A stretch of DNA of 64,000 nt from Agrobacterium rosae (GTDB taxonomy: Bacteria; Pseudomonadota; Alphaproteobacteria; Rhizobiales; Rhizobiaceae). Made by a program: the position numbers and the translations under genes. Position 1 is the first letter of the stretch. Every line of letters begins with the position of its first letter. Under the pieces are notes generated by a model. It had not been told where the DNA came from. It ran no database searches and worked only from the letters and a program-made list of their open reading frames with translations. The stretch lies in contig NZ_NXEJ01000009.1 in the NCBI RefSeq assembly GCF_002915175.1, positions 294,969 to 358,968 of the forward strand, in the 5' to 3' direction. Positions 1-10,205 of this stretch are shown one piece after another.

Positions 1-619
1 ACTCATCGGAAATAAACTCGCCTGCTGCCAGTCGTTTCCAGAAGTTTGCGTATTCGCTGGAGGCCGCATAAGCAGGCTCGCAGAAGATGCGGTGATGCTT
101 ACCGGCTATCTCCGTCAGTGCGTAGTTCAACGTGGCGCAGAAATTGTCGTTGGCGGTGATGATTTCGCCCGTTGGCAGAAATTCGATGACGGCCTGCGAG
201 CGCGAGATCGCTTCCAGCTTGCCGCTATCTTCCTTTGCCTTCAATTTTTTCGCAGTGATGTCGGTCGCGATTTTTACGACTTTGTAGGGCTGACCGCTGC
301 GATAGACAGGATTGTAGGATGCTTCGATCCATATCTCGGTGCCGTCCTTGCGGATGCGTTTATAGTCCTGTGCGTCAAATTTCCCGCTCGCCAGGCTTTT
401 CCAAAACTCGGCATAGGCTTGGGTGCCCACATAGTCTCTATCACAGAAGATGCGGTGGTGCTTGCCAACGATCTCTTCCAACTTGTAACCAAGTGCCTTA
501 CAAAAGTTCTCGTTTGCGTTGAGAATATTTCCTTTCAGATCGAACTCGATCATGGCCTGAGAGGCTGAAAAGGCCTCAAGGACGTGTCTGTTGTCCGCAT
601 TTTTTCCCAGCCAAAGCAT
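1..619 (-). CDS. PAS-domain methyl-accepting chemotaxis protein, partial (N-terminal part)
   Basis: The gene enters from the left edge, so only the N-terminal ~206 residues are present and the signalling domain lies outside the window. Translation from the ATG at 619 begins MLWLGKNADNRHVLEAF and shows two tandem PAS domains (about residues 17-125 and 140-206+). Each carries the NENFC or NDNFC and GKHHRIFC blocks that recur in the complete receptor at 1459-3237. No membrane segment is visible, so it is probably a soluble chemoreceptor sensing an intracellular or redox-type signal. A GGAG ribosome site lies just upstream of the ATG. The close match in PAS layout and motifs to the next receptor indicates a tandem duplication around cheW. 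Confidence 0.9.
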   Translation of the reverse strand, partial: MLWLGKNADNRHVLEAFSASQAMIEFDLKGNILNANENFCKALGYKLEEIVGKHHRIFCDRDYVGTQAYAEFWKSLASGKFDAQDYKRIRKDGTEIWIEASYNPVYRSGQPYKVVKIATDITAKKLKAKEDSGKLEAISRSQAVIEFLPTGEIITANDNFCATLNYALTEIAGKHHRIFCEPAYAASSEYANFWKRLAAGEFISDE

Positions 620-911
620 ATTGTCTCCAAGTGAGCTGAAAAAAGCCGCGGCTGTACATTGCTACGTCGCGCGCGTTTTCGATTGAGGTTTAGGTTGCAT
701 TTATAAGTTCGTTCTTTAATTGCATTAGAGCTTATTAATATTAATACAAAGTTGATGACAACTATCGCCGAAGTTTATTTTTCGCGTTCGCAAGACTAAT
801 TTTGGGCTGGATTTTAACGATGTCGGATAATTGTTTATTTCTGCGTTGTATCCCGCAGATGGAGACATGTTTCATGAAGTCCGCAGATTTTTTGTCGTTG
901 CGCGCAAATGC

Positions 912-947
912 AAAAAACGCTGTCCGGCATCTGCCCAACAGCGTTTT
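912..947 (-). terminator. Rho-independent terminator after cheW
   Basis: The arms AAAACGCTGT (914-923) and ACAGCGTTTT (938-947) are perfect 10-bp complements. Read on the minus strand they are followed by a T run, just beyond the cheW stop at 983. The rest of the 620-982 gap is AT-rich (especially 700-760) and must hold the promoter of the partial receptor; I see no gene in it. Confidence 0.8.
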
Positions 948-982
948 AAAGTCTCTCAATAAAAAAGTGATCGGCGCAGCGC

Positions 983-1459
983 TTAAGCGGCGATGTCCTC
1001 TAGGTCGGCACCCTTGAACATCTTGGCAAGGTTCAGGAAGCAGATCATGCCGTGTTCGTTGGCAATGATACCTTCCGAGAACGACTTGTCGAAGGAGGCG
1101 GAGACTTCCGGAACGGGCTGTACCTGGCTTGCTGGGATCGTCAGAATGTCCGAAACGCGGTCAACAAGCATGCCGATGACCATGTTGTGAACTTCAGCGA
1201 CGACGATGGCGCTACGCTCGTTGGCAACGGTGCTCTTCATGCCAAGCTTGTAAGCGAGGTCGATGATCGGAATGACCGATCCGCGAAGGTTCATAACGCC
1301 GATCACGTCTTTTGGCGCGTGTGGCAATGGTGTGGACGGAGCCCAGCCGCGAATTTCACGGATCGTGGTCGTTTTGACGCAGAACTCCTGATCGTGGAGA
1401 CGAAACGCGATGATTTCGAGGGTATCGCCACCAAAGTTCGTAGAATTAATCGTAACCAT
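983..1459 (-). CDS. cheW: Chemotaxis coupling protein CheW
   Basis: CheW is the adaptor that links chemoreceptors to the histidine kinase CheA at the receptor array. The 158-residue protein fits the single-domain CheW length and shows the family pattern: an LEIIAFRLHDQEFCVKTTTI-type first strand, then IRGWAPSTPLPHAPKDVIGVMNLRGSVIPIIDL, with the conserved NLRG turn, and a late VSDIL block. I chose the ATG at 1459 because it overlaps the receptor stop codon (TGATG), which implies translational coupling. A longer in-frame start at 1474 lies inside the receptor gene. No cheA, cheY or other che gene is in the window, so this CheW must serve the main chemotaxis system encoded elsewhere or specifically these soluble receptors. 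Confidence 0.93.
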   Translation of the reverse strand: MVTINSTNFGGDTLEIIAFRLHDQEFCVKTTTIREIRGWAPSTPLPHAPKDVIGVMNLRGSVIPIIDLAYKLGMKSTVANERSAIVVAEVHNMVIGMLVDRVSDILTIPASQVQPVPEVSASFDKSFSEGIIANEHGMICFLNLAKMFKGADLEDIAA

Positions 1460-3237
1460 CAGAATTCTTCCCAATCCTTGTTCTGGGCTAGTGCGAGCGC
1501 ACCGACGCTAGCGTATCCGGATTTTGGCATCCTGCCTGGTGTACGAACAACCGGGGCTTTTTCTTCCGGCTTCATCCTATGATTCGTAACAGAAGAATGT
1601 TTCCCAAATCTAAACTGCGTTAACAAATTTCTCAGTACATCAGCTTCGTGAGCAAGGCTGTGGCTGGCGGCAGTCGTTTCTTCCACCATGGCGGCATTTT
1701 GCTGCGTATTGGTATCCATTGCTTCGACGGCGTGATTGATCTCTTTCAGACCGTTGGCCTGTTCTCGTGCAGTTTCAACGATCGCACCGACATGATTGTT
1801 GATTTCGGAGACCTGCGTTACGATCGTATCGAGCGCTTTGCCGGTTTCACCAACCAGTTCGACGCCTTCCTTCACCTGTTCGGCAGAGGTGTTGATGAGC
1901 GTTTTGATTTCCTTGGCAGCTTTGGCAGACCGTTGCGCAAGCTCTCGTACTTCCTGGGCGACAACTGCAAAGCCTTTTCCGGCTTCACCAGCACGAGCAG
2001 CCTCGACGCCAGCGTTCAGCGCAAGAAGATTGGTCTGGAAGGCGATGTCGTCGATGACGCTGATAATGTTGCTGATTTCGCTCGATGATTGCGAGATGCG
2101 CCCCATAGCTTCTATCGCCTTGCCAACGACAGCTCCCGAACGTTCGGCACCTGCCTTTGTTTTTGCGACGAGCTGACCGGACTCTTCCGCGCGGACTGTG
2201 TTCTGCGCGACGGTTCTGGTGATTTCGTTGAGGGCTGCGGAGGTTTCTTCGACGGCTGCGGCTTGCTGCTCCGTGCGCTTGGCAAGATTATCCGAGGCTT
2301 CGCTAACTTCGCGCGATCCGGTGGCTATGCTGCCGGTGCTTTCCGCAACATCACGCATGGCGCTCTGCAGCTTTTGCAGCGAGCCGTTCAGATCCTGACG
2401 CACCTTTTCCAGCGTTGGAATGAAAGGTGTTTCAATGGTTGCAGTCAGGTCACCATTTGCCAAGGCTGTCAGGCTGTGTGCCAGCTCATCCACTGCGCGA
2501 ACGCGTTCAGTGACATCGGTCGCAAACTTCACGACTTTGAAAACTCGACCATCCTGATCCATGATGGGATTGTAAGATGCCTGAATCCAGACCTCTTTGC
2601 CACCCTTGCCGATACGCTTGAATTCGGCGGAAATGAATTCTCCTGCCGCAAGCTTGCGCCAGAACTCCGCATAGTCGGAACTGTTGCGGAACTGCTCGTC
2701 GCAGAACATGCGGTGGTGCTGCCCACGGATTTCCTGAAGACTGTAACCCAGGCAGGAGAGAAAATTCTCATTGGCGGTGATGATGTCGCCAGACGTGGTG
2801 AACTCGATGATGGCCTGAGCGCGCGACAATGCGTTGAGCTTGCCGGAGTCTTCGGCGGACTTCGTCTTGGCCTCGGTGATCACGGTCGCGATCTTTACGA
2901 TGCTCTTTACCCTGCTACCGATGACAACAGGGTTATAGGAGGCCTGAATCCAGACTTCGCGTCCGCCATTGGCGAGTCGCTTGTACTGCTGCGCCTGATA
3001 TTTTCCATCGGCGAGATTTTTCCAGAACGTGCGGTAATCCTGACTTTTGGCATAGTCAGCTTCGCAAAACATGCTGTGATGCTTCCCGACGATTTGCTCG
3101 GCGGTGTAGCCCATGGCTCGGCAGAAGTTTTCGTTGGCTGAAAGAATTATGCCACCGGTGTCAAACTCGATCATCGCCTGCGAGTGGCTAAGAGCGGTTA
3201 GAACGGCTTTCGCATGCGTTCCAAGAAGAGATAGCAC
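1459..3237 (-). CDS. Soluble methyl-accepting chemotaxis protein with two PAS domains
   Basis: About 592 residues. There are two tandem PAS domains (roughly 17-125 and 138-250), each with a NENF block and a (K/Q)HH..FC block. A short HAMP-like stretch ([14 protein letters not shown]) follows, then a full MA signalling domain with the near-invariant hairpin tip [19 protein letters not shown]. No hydrophobic segment long enough to cross the membrane is present, so the receptor is cytoplasmic. The extreme C-terminus is NKDWEEF, matching the xWxxF pentapeptide that tethers the CheR methyltransferase in enteric receptors. I favour the GTG at 3237: a GGAG lies about 10 bases upstream and the N-terminus then aligns with the paralogue at 619. 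An ATG at 3270 is an alternative. It is coupled to cheW by a TGATG overlap. Confidence 0.93.
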   Translation of the reverse strand: MLSLLGTHAKAVLTALSHSQAMIEFDTGGIILSANENFCRAMGYTAEQIVGKHHSMFCEADYAKSQDYRTFWKNLADGKYQAQQYKRLANGGREVWIQASYNPVVIGSRVKSIVKIATVITEAKTKSAEDSGKLNALSRAQAIIEFTTSGDIITANENFLSCLGYSLQEIRGQHHRMFCDEQFRNSSDYAEFWRKLAAGEFISAEFKRIGKGGKEVWIQASYNPIMDQDGRVFKVVKFATDVTERVRAVDELAHSLTALANGDLTATIETPFIPTLEKVRQDLNGSLQKLQSAMRDVAESTGSIATGSREVSEASDNLAKRTEQQAAAVEETSAALNEITRTVAQNTVRAEESGQLVAKTKAGAERSGAVVGKAIEAMGRISQSSSEISNIISVIDDIAFQTNLLALNAGVEAARAGEAGKGFAVVAQEVRELAQRSAKAAKEIKTLINTSAEQVKEGVELVGETGKALDTIVTQVSEINNHVGAIVETAREQANGLKEINHAVEAMDTNTQQNAAMVEETTAASHSLAHEADVLRNLLTQFRFGKHSSVTNHRMKPEEKAPVVRTPGRMPKSGYASVGALALAQNKDWEEF

Positions 3238-3444
3238 GTGGATGACACTCCATGACAATGGCACACGCATGTGCGCATTGCGGCTTTTGCTGTTGCGCGC
3301 GGACGTGAACAGTCAGCGAACTGTTCAAGGCAACAACAATTCATCTACAACATTATCTTTAAGGATCTCTGAATTCGCCGATTATTGATATTCGATTAAG
3401 GTGAGATGCGAGAAACCATAAGGGCTCCCGCCGCCTCATGCCGA

Positions 3445-6400
3445 TCAATATTCTTTTTCGTAGAAAATACCGGCAGCACCTTCACCGTCGCCGCCCGCTG
3501 ACCCGCGCAGTTTGACGCCCTTGCCGACATCGAGATTGATGATGGCTTTTGCGCCGGTTCTTCCGCTTTGCTCCAGTTCCAGATAGGTCTTTTCATTGAG
3601 ATATTTGCCGGCCGAAACGCGTGCCTGACCTTCGGAATCGGTCGATATATCGAGATCGTCAATACCGAGATTGCTGCGCAGACTATCGAAAAGCGATGTA
3701 GAGCGCCCCCCGGCCAGTTGTCCTGCGGCATCTGCAAGTCTTGCGATCTGCAAGGCGGAGAGCTTCGACATGGACTGACCGAAGATCAACTGCGCCATCA
3801 CCTCGTCCTGTGGCAATGCGGGGGACGATGTGAATGCAAAGGCTGGGTCATTCGCATTCCCGGTGACTGATACGGTCACGGTCGTGGAGCCAGCTGTCGA
3901 GTCGGCCGCCATGTTGAGAACCGGCACCAGCCCGCCGCCGAACGTGATGTCGCCGGTGGTGAAATCCAGGCGCCGGGTCAAAATTTCCAGTCTGCCGCGC
4001 TTCATCTCGAAGCCGCCTGAGACTTCGGGATTGGCGGCGGTGCCGCGCACGGTCACGCCGCCGGTCAATTCCGCATCGACGCCCCGGCCGCGAACGAAGA
4101 TACCGCTGGGCGCATTGATCTTGAGGTCCAGTGCCATGGACGACGATCTGCCGCTACCGCCCTTGTCACCGTTCAATTTCTGGTCCTGCACACGCACCGC
4201 CCGTGGCGCGTTCTTGTGCTTCACATCGATCTGCTGGAGGGAGGCCGGCAGGCGCTCCGGTATGGTGATGGCACTTTTGTCCAGTGTGATCGTGCCACCC
4301 AGGACCGGTGACGAGAGTACGGGACCTTTCAGCGTCAGAGTGCCGCTGGCCTGGGTTGTGAACAGCGTGCCATCATTATAGGCGGCGCGATTGAGAGTAA
4401 TGGTCAGATCTGCCGGGAAACCGGAGGCTGGCAAGATGCCGACGGAGCCAGTACCGGAGATCGTTCCACCGCCTGCAAGTTGCCCGCTTAATCGGGAGAT
4501 TGTCGCTCTATCGCGGTCAAAATTGATTGCGACGCCAAGATTGTTGACCGTCAGATTGCGGCGTACATCGGTGACGCGTGTGCCGTTCGTCGTTATGCTG
4601 CCGGTCACGATAGGGGAGCTGGCTGTGCCTTCGATCTTGACATCGACGGCTGCCGTGCCCGCGACGTCAAAACCCTGTGCCGATGTCTGAGCGCCAAGAA
4701 CACCAAGGGGCAGGTTTCCCTTGAAAGCCATCGACAATGGTCGGTTACCGCTGATGCCGAGTGTTCCACCGCCGGAAATCGTCAGCCCGCCCTGCGCCGT
4801 GACATTGGTATCCAGTCTCAAGGTGCCGCTGGCGAATTGCCCTTTGGCTTTCACGCCAAGCGAGCCCAGACCTGCACTGCGTGTCTGGCTGACCGCGGCA
4901 TCGGACCATGTCAGGTCATAGACCACCGTCGGATCGGATGCCGAGCCCTTTGCGGTCACTATTCCGGAAATCGTTCCGGATGCGTCGAGGCCAGGGGAAA
5001 ACGCATTGGCCAGATTGGCGGGAAGCGCACGGATGGCCGTATTGAGATCGAGCGCCGATCCGGCCGTGCCATTGACTTCGATACGTCCATTTCCGGTCTG
5101 GATAACGAGGCCGGAGATGCGTGCTGTTCCGTTGTTGATGGCTATGGAGGTTGGTTGTGACAGCTTGACCGGAATGCCGCGAGGCGTGGCTGAGAGGGCG
5201 TCCAGTTTCACCGTGATCGGGGCAGCACCCGTATCGATGCTTCCCTTGAGGAGCATAGGTGCATTGTCGTAACGGGCGTTGAGGTCGAACGCGGTTGCCG
5301 TGCCGGAGTGATTGATGTCGAGGTCAAGGCCGGAGATAGAGACTGCACCAGCATTGATGGTTTCAGCGGTTACCTTGCCATTTGCCGCGAGCGCCATGAC
5401 ATCATCGACCTTGAGATCGGCCGCAAGTTTGGAGACGGTCGTCGTGCCTTGAGAGATGATGCCACCGGCGGCACGGATCGTTGCTGCGATCTTTCCATCC
5501 GCATTGGACACCACGACGTCGCCTTTGACGTCGCCATTGGCCTGTTGGGCCGCCAGTGCGGCCAGCAGAGAAAGATCGGGGAAATCGAAAGAGAGGTTGC
5601 CGGATGGCAGGAATTGCGGTGTGAATTGCAGGTTGCCGGTCAAAACATTGCGCCCGACCGTAACATTCAATTTCGGAATAGCCGTGCCGTTTTCACTCTG
5701 AACCAAGTCGCCAGACGCATCGATGACCTGTCCGTCCAGTGTTCCGCTGGCCTGCAACTGTGCCTGCGGTGCGTTGAAATCGGCTTTGCCCTTTGCTGAG
5801 ACTTTTAACGCTTCCAGCGCACGACCAGCCAGCGTCGCTTTGGCCGAGTTCAGGCTAACCTGGAAATCGGCAGCGTTGATAGGGCCAGTGGCATCCAGAT
5901 AAAATCCAAGTGCACCCGAGGCTTGTGGGGTCAGCTTTTCAAGCGCGGGCAAACGCCCGCCGAGCTTTGCACTGACATTGCCATTCTCCAGTGAGAGATC
6001 GCCATTGGCTTCCAGCGTTCCGGATTTGACGACGAGGTTCTCGACGCGGGTCGCGCCACCCATCGTGCTGTTCACATAGGCGTCGATGGCGATGGTGGTG
6101 TCGAATTTCTCTGCGAGTGCGGGCGGCAAAACGGCCGGAAGCACGAACAGGCGAAGGTTGGATGCAATCGTGCCCGCAGACAGATCATAGGTCCCGCTGC
6201 CAGTGCCGCCGATGCTGGCGCTCTCAAGCGTTGCACCTTCGAATGCGATGGTCTGTGGCGAGATACGCAAAGGCGCATTCAGCTTCAACGGCGCTTTGAC
6301 GGCCCTCTCAATATCAGGTGTCGTCATTGCCGACTGGGCAATGCTGAGTGAGGTTTGTACCGTGCCGGTCTGGTTTGTCAGATTGAGATCATCGCTGTTT

Positions 6401-7605
6401 GCCGATAGCTTCACGTCATCCAGACGACCCTGCGGCATGGTTAGGGATCGCAACGATGCGCTCATATTCAGTTTTGCGGCATTCGCATCGCCACGAAGAG
6501 ACAGATCGACACCGTTGATCAGAGCGGCGATTTCTCCGCCCTCCAGAGGCAGCCGAACATCGACGGGGCCGTTCGTACCGATCAAATTGGCGATGAGGTC
6601 GTTCTGTCCCTGCGTGTCCATTGCGCCGGATGCCGTCAGCAGCAATTTTCCGGTTTCCAGGTTGCCGCTTTCGACGCTGATTCGGCCCTCCGGCGATATG
6701 CTCGCGGCGAGATCGAGCTTCGACTGACCGGCAAAAAGCTGACGGACGAGCGGAGGCAACAGCATATCCGGCTGACCTCCACCATGCAGTTCGACACGTC
6801 GGGTCCCGTCCGGCCCAAGTTGATGACGCCCGTTGAGATCGAGAACCGGGTTGCCAGCCACTGCTCCGCTTAGCTTGCCGCTCCAGTCCGATAATGCACC
6901 TTCGCCATTCACCGTCAGGGCAACTGCGGGCGCACCGGGAAGGCGCAGAAGAGTGGCCAGCAATCCACCTTGCGGTTCGTTCAAAGCCGCATCGAGTTTC
7001 AGCACGTTGTCATCAGGCGCAAAGGCGATGTCTGCGGTGACCTTCGCCTGTGGCTCATCCTTGCGATTGGCAGAGAGAGACAGTGCGATGGCATCGTTTG
7101 CCGCCGTTCCGTTACCCGTGGCTGCCAACTCAAAGGGACGACCAGCGAGTCGTTCGCCAAGGCGGATGTCCGGCAAAGAGATGTCGTCAATGTCTATCGC
7201 AACGGGCAGGGAAAAGCCGCTTGAATCCGGGGTTTTTGGCGCTGTGGATGGCAGCGGCAACCTGTCGAAGGTCACATTGGCGGCCGCAATTCGTTGCGCA
7301 TGAAACGTGCGCTTCAAAAGAGCGGACGGCGACCAGTCGACCTCTATGCCGCCAACGCGCGCGTAGACGCCTTCGCGGTCTGAAAGAACGACGCTATCCA
7401 GTCTCAAGTCGCCTGTCAGCAGACCGGAAGGGGGTGAGATTTCAATTTTTTGGTCGGGGGTCGAGATGAGTGCAGAAATCTGGTTTGCGGCAAACCGTGC
7501 ACCTGTCGGCGTATAGCCGATGAAGAGGACTGCGATCACGACCAGCGCAACGATGCCAACGGCAATATAGACGAACCATTTCAGCAATCGAATCAATGCG
7601 GTCAT
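3445..7605 (-). CDS. tamB: Translocation and assembly module subunit TamB
   Basis: This 1386-residue protein is the inner-membrane-anchored partner of TamA. TamB-type proteins span the periplasm as a long beta-taco and are linked to outer-membrane protein assembly and phospholipid transport. An N-terminal membrane anchor (about residues 8-31, WFVYIAVGIVALVVIAVLFIGY) is followed by over 1000 residues of repetitive beta-rich sequence full of short Gly/Asp/Asn turns. The C-terminal DUF490 domain (roughly 1080-1386) ends in the typical aromatic EKEY. It starts 40 bases after the tamA stop, on the same strand, which is the usual tamA-tamB order. Length is normal for the rhizobial family and there are no internal stops. 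Confidence 0.94.
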   Translation of the reverse strand: MTALIRLLKWFVYIAVGIVALVVIAVLFIGYTPTGARFAANQISALISTPDQKIEISPPSGLLTGDLRLDSVVLSDREGVYARVGGIEVDWSPSALLKRTFHAQRIAAANVTFDRLPLPSTAPKTPDSSGFSLPVAIDIDDISLPDIRLGERLAGRPFELAATGNGTAANDAIALSLSANRKDEPQAKVTADIAFAPDDNVLKLDAALNEPQGGLLATLLRLPGAPAVALTVNGEGALSDWSGKLSGAVAGNPVLDLNGRHQLGPDGTRRVELHGGGQPDMLLPPLVRQLFAGQSKLDLAASISPEGRISVESGNLETGKLLLTASGAMDTQGQNDLIANLIGTNGPVDVRLPLEGGEIAALINGVDLSLRGDANAAKLNMSASLRSLTMPQGRLDDVKLSANSDDLNLTNQTGTVQTSLSIAQSAMTTPDIERAVKAPLKLNAPLRISPQTIAFEGATLESASIGGTGSGTYDLSAGTIASNLRLFVLPAVLPPALAEKFDTTIAIDAYVNSTMGGATRVENLVVKSGTLEANGDLSLENGNVSAKLGGRLPALEKLTPQASGALGFYLDATGPINAADFQVSLNSAKATLAGRALEALKVSAKGKADFNAPQAQLQASGTLDGQVIDASGDLVQSENGTAIPKLNVTVGRNVLTGNLQFTPQFLPSGNLSFDFPDLSLLAALAAQQANGDVKGDVVVSNADGKIAATIRAAGGIISQGTTTVSKLAADLKVDDVMALAANGKVTAETINAGAVSISGLDLDINHSGTATAFDLNARYDNAPMLLKGSIDTGAAPITVKLDALSATPRGIPVKLSQPTSIAINNGTARISGLVIQTGNGRIEVNGTAGSALDLNTAIRALPANLANAFSPGLDASGTISGIVTAKGSASDPTVVYDLTWSDAAVSQTRSAGLGSLGVKAKGQFASGTLRLDTNVTAQGGLTISGGGTLGISGNRPLSMAFKGNLPLGVLGAQTSAQGFDVAGTAAVDVKIEGTASSPIVTGSITTNGTRVTDVRRNLTVNNLGVAINFDRDRATISRLSGQLAGGGTISGTGSVGILPASGFPADLTITLNRAAYNDGTLFTTQASGTLTLKGPVLSSPVLGGTITLDKSAITIPERLPASLQQIDVKHKNAPRAVRVQDQKLNGDKGGSGRSSSMALDLKINAPSGIFVRGRGVDAELTGGVTVRGTAANPEVSGGFEMKRGRLEILTRRLDFTTGDITFGGGLVPVLNMAADSTAGSTTVTVSVTGNANDPAFAFTSSPALPQDEVMAQLIFGQSMSKLSALQIARLADAAGQLAGGRSTSLFDSLRSNLGIDDLDISTDSEGQARVSAGKYLNEKTYLELEQSGRTGAKAIINLDVGKGVKLRGSAGGDGEGAAGIFYEKEY

Positions 7606-7645
7606 CTGAAGCTATCTACACTCTGCTGGTTATCTGAGGTTCTTT

Positions 7646-9571
7646 TCAGAACGACTGCCCGATGCCGGCATAAATGCCGAAGCTGCTTCCGCCCTCGTAT
7701 TTTTGGAGTGGCATGGCAACATCGAGACGCAATGGGCCGAAAGGCGTGGCATAACGAAGGCCTATGCCCGCACCGGCGCGAATATCCGAGAAATCCGGTG
7801 CAAGATCGGATGATACCACGCCTGCGTCGAAAAAGGGAACAAGGCCGATGGTCTCGGTGATCTTGACGCGGGCCTCGAGCGAGGTGACGACATAGGAGCG
7901 CCCGCCAGTGGCTTCGTTTGCGGCATTATAAGGCGAAATTTCCTGGTAGCTGTAGCCACGCACCGATCCGCCACCACCTGCATAAAACCTGCGGGTTGGT
8001 GGAATATCTTCCAGCGCGCCGACGCCAATCAGTGCACCGGCAGCGATCTTTCCGGCCAGAACCACCTGGTCTTCGGCACCCAGGCCCTTGTAGCCTGTCG
8101 TAGAGCCTTCGAAGGATGTGAAGAACGTGCCGTTGAGCGCCTCATAGCTGGGTTTGGCGGAAATCGATGCACGAAAACCCTCTGTCGGGTTCAGCTTGTC
8201 ATCGCGCATATCCCGCACGAATTCCAGCGGTACAGACGTCGTCAGATACTGGTTGTTCCCGAATGCATCGTCTGAATCCGTCCACTCGACCTCCAATCCA
8301 GCGGATGCCGTATCGTAATCGTTGAACTCATAGGCGAATCCACCATAGCCAGTGACTGATCGCGCATCATAAGTGTCGGGATGCTCGGTCTTGGCCTTGA
8401 GGCTTGCGGTAAATGTCGTTGCCGGATTGAAGACGCCGGGTTTGGTGAAAATGATGCCTGCGGAATAATCCATATCCTGCACATTGGACGCTTCACCCAG
8501 GCGAGAAACCGCACCCTCGATGCGCAGCGATTCGGCTTTTCCAAACAGATTGCGGTGGCCCCAATACCCTTGAAGACCAATACCCTCTGTCGTTGAATAT
8601 TGCGCGCCGACGCCGAGATAACGGTGCTTGCCTTCCGACACCTCGATGGTCAGCGGAATGGTGCCGTTGGGGGCAAGCGTGTTGGCTTCCTTGATGGTGA
8701 TACTGGAGAAGACACCCAGTTTGCGCAAGCGATCAGAAGCCTTGCGCAATTTTTCCGGCGAGTAGGGCTCACCGCCGTTGAGACGCGAGTATTTGCGGAT
8801 AAAATCCTGATCGACCGTGCGCTGGCCTTTGACCGCAACCTCGCCAAGAGGCGCGACCGGCCCACCCTTAGCGGACAAGGTGAGGTCGACCGTGTTGTTT
8901 GCATGATTGGCGACGGCTTCCCTCTTGGTCAGTTCGGCAAGAGGCCGTCCCTCGGCTTTCAAGTCTTCGATCAGCTTGTTGCCGCCACGAATGATAGCCA
9001 GCGAACCCGCATTTCCACCCGTAACCAGCCCGTATTCGGAAAGGTCATGTCCGGTCACGTCGCCTTCAAGCCTGACCGTTCCCAGCGTGAAGACGGGACC
9101 GGGCGTCACATCGATAACAACCGGGATGGGGCCCGAGCGATTAAAGGAGGGGTTTGGCGGGATGGAATCGATATCCTGCCCAGCAACCGTCACTTTGACG
9201 ATGCCGCCATATCGTGCGTTTTCGTAAAGGGATGCGATCAAGCGTTCGCGGTCGTCTCGCGCCCGGATGATCAGACCCAGATCGCCCGATGCGGGCTTGT
9301 CTGGCTCGGATGTCAGTAGAGAACTGTTTTCGAGGCTCTGTTTCAGCTTTGCATCTGCATCCGGCGCGTTCAACGTGACGGTGAAGGAAACAGGATCGAG
9401 AACCTCATCCTTCTTGTCGTCGGAACCGAAAATGGTGATGCCAAAAATCTTGAGTGCGTAAGCCTGACGGGCGAACCCTGGATAAAACGACACTGTTGCT
9501 GCCACCGCCAAAACGGTGCCTGCCTTCCAGAACGCAATACTCTTCTTTGGGTTAGTCCGCACTATCGGCAT
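7646..9571 (-). CDS. tamA: Outer-membrane assembly protein TamA (BamA/Omp85 family)
   Basis: A 641-residue Omp85-family barrel protein that pairs with TamB. An N-terminal signal segment (about residues 10-40, rich in A/V/F) leads to POTRA-type repeats (about 60-310; for example GPVFTLGTVRLEGD and GEVAVKGQRTVDQDF). A beta-barrel with the family motif GGGGSVRGY (about residue 530) follows. The C-terminus finishes in the aromatic YAGIGQSF expected for an outer-membrane barrel. In E. coli TamA has three POTRA domains and the length here is compatible with that. The start at 9571 has basic residues before the hydrophobic signal. Genes tamA and tamB are adjacent and co-directional. Confidence 0.93.
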   Translation of the reverse strand: MPIVRTNPKKSIAFWKAGTVLAVAATVSFYPGFARQAYALKIFGITIFGSDDKKDEVLDPVSFTVTLNAPDADAKLKQSLENSSLLTSEPDKPASGDLGLIIRARDDRERLIASLYENARYGGIVKVTVAGQDIDSIPPNPSFNRSGPIPVVIDVTPGPVFTLGTVRLEGDVTGHDLSEYGLVTGGNAGSLAIIRGGNKLIEDLKAEGRPLAELTKREAVANHANNTVDLTLSAKGGPVAPLGEVAVKGQRTVDQDFIRKYSRLNGGEPYSPEKLRKASDRLRKLGVFSSITIKEANTLAPNGTIPLTIEVSEGKHRYLGVGAQYSTTEGIGLQGYWGHRNLFGKAESLRIEGAVSRLGEASNVQDMDYSAGIIFTKPGVFNPATTFTASLKAKTEHPDTYDARSVTGYGGFAYEFNDYDTASAGLEVEWTDSDDAFGNNQYLTTSVPLEFVRDMRDDKLNPTEGFRASISAKPSYEALNGTFFTSFEGSTTGYKGLGAEDQVVLAGKIAAGALIGVGALEDIPPTRRFYAGGGGSVRGYSYQEISPYNAANEATGGRSYVVTSLEARVKITETIGLVPFFDAGVVSSDLAPDFSDIRAGAGIGLRYATPFGPLRLDVAMPLQKYEGGSSFGIYAGIGQSF

Positions 9572-9696
9572 GGGCTACTTTATGGTTGAGCATTTATTAT
9601 CGGCCCTAGCGGTTGACCGTCCGTTAACATGATAGCTTAAGCATAAATGGCCGGATTGGGCACCCGAAAAAGCGCTTTTTCCGGCCATAAACGCAA

Positions 9697-9718
9697 AAGC
9701 CCCGGCGAACCGGGGCTT
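9697..9718 (-). terminator. Rho-independent terminator after the glycine-zipper lipoprotein gene
   Basis: A perfect 9-bp stem AAGCCCCGG/CCGGGGCTT with a four-base loop. On the minus strand it is followed by TTTT and sits 24 bases past the stop of the lipoprotein gene at 9742. It separates that gene from tamA. Confidence 0.85.
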
Positions 9719-9741
9719 CATAACGTGCCAATCTGGCGATG

Positions 9742-9993
9742 TTAGCGGCAACGTGCCGTGTAACGCTGACCGTACTGGTCGCGATAGTAGCAATAGCCTG
9801 GCTCGGAAGCGTTACCGATAAGTGCACCTGTCACGCCGCCGAGTGCTGCGCCAACAGCTGCGCCGCGTACGTTACCAGTGATTGCTGCGCCTGCGATACC
9901 GCCTACAACTGCGCCTGTACCCGCACCCTTTTCAGTCTGCGTGCAGCCTGCCAGCGTCAAGCCGATTACGGCAAAAATAATAGCCTTTTTCAT
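9742..9993 (-). CDS. Small glycine-zipper lipoprotein
   Basis: An 83-residue protein. The N-terminus MKKAIIFAVIGLTLAGC is a lipoprotein signal peptide with a lipobox (LAGC) placing the lipidated Cys at residue 17. Residues 23-60 form a glycine zipper (repeated GAVVGGIAGAA and GAALGGVTGALIG), the pattern of YMGG or Rick_17kDa-like outer-membrane lipoproteins. The short C-terminal tail contains paired cysteines (GYCYYRDQYGQRYTARCR). It has its own terminator and looks monocistronic. Exact role is unknown; envelope structure or stress functions are known for related proteins. The identity as a glycine-zipper lipoprotein is directly visible. Confidence 0.88.
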   Translation of the reverse strand: MKKAIIFAVIGLTLAGCTQTEKGAGTGAVVGGIAGAAITGNVRGAAVGAALGGVTGALIGNASEPGYCYYRDQYGQRYTARCR

Positions 9994-10205
9994 GAACTCT
10001 CTCCAACGTTACATACGAGCTCTATGGCTCTTGGTAGGCGTCCCATAGGTTATCTGCGGCGACTGCTACCTCCGACCGCAACAGATATCTAACAAGTCGA
10101 ATGTGTTTATGGAAGCCTCCCCTTGCCAGGCTACGCCTCCCGTCCCAAATCGATTGTGCCCTACTGAACGAGGTGCGGGAAGAAAAGTTCCATTTCTGTC
10201 TCACT

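Noticed and set aside
2089..3141. Plus-strand open frame of about 350 codons opposite the chemoreceptor
   Set aside because: Antisense to an unmistakable chemoreceptor; repetitive because the PAS domains opposite it are repeated.
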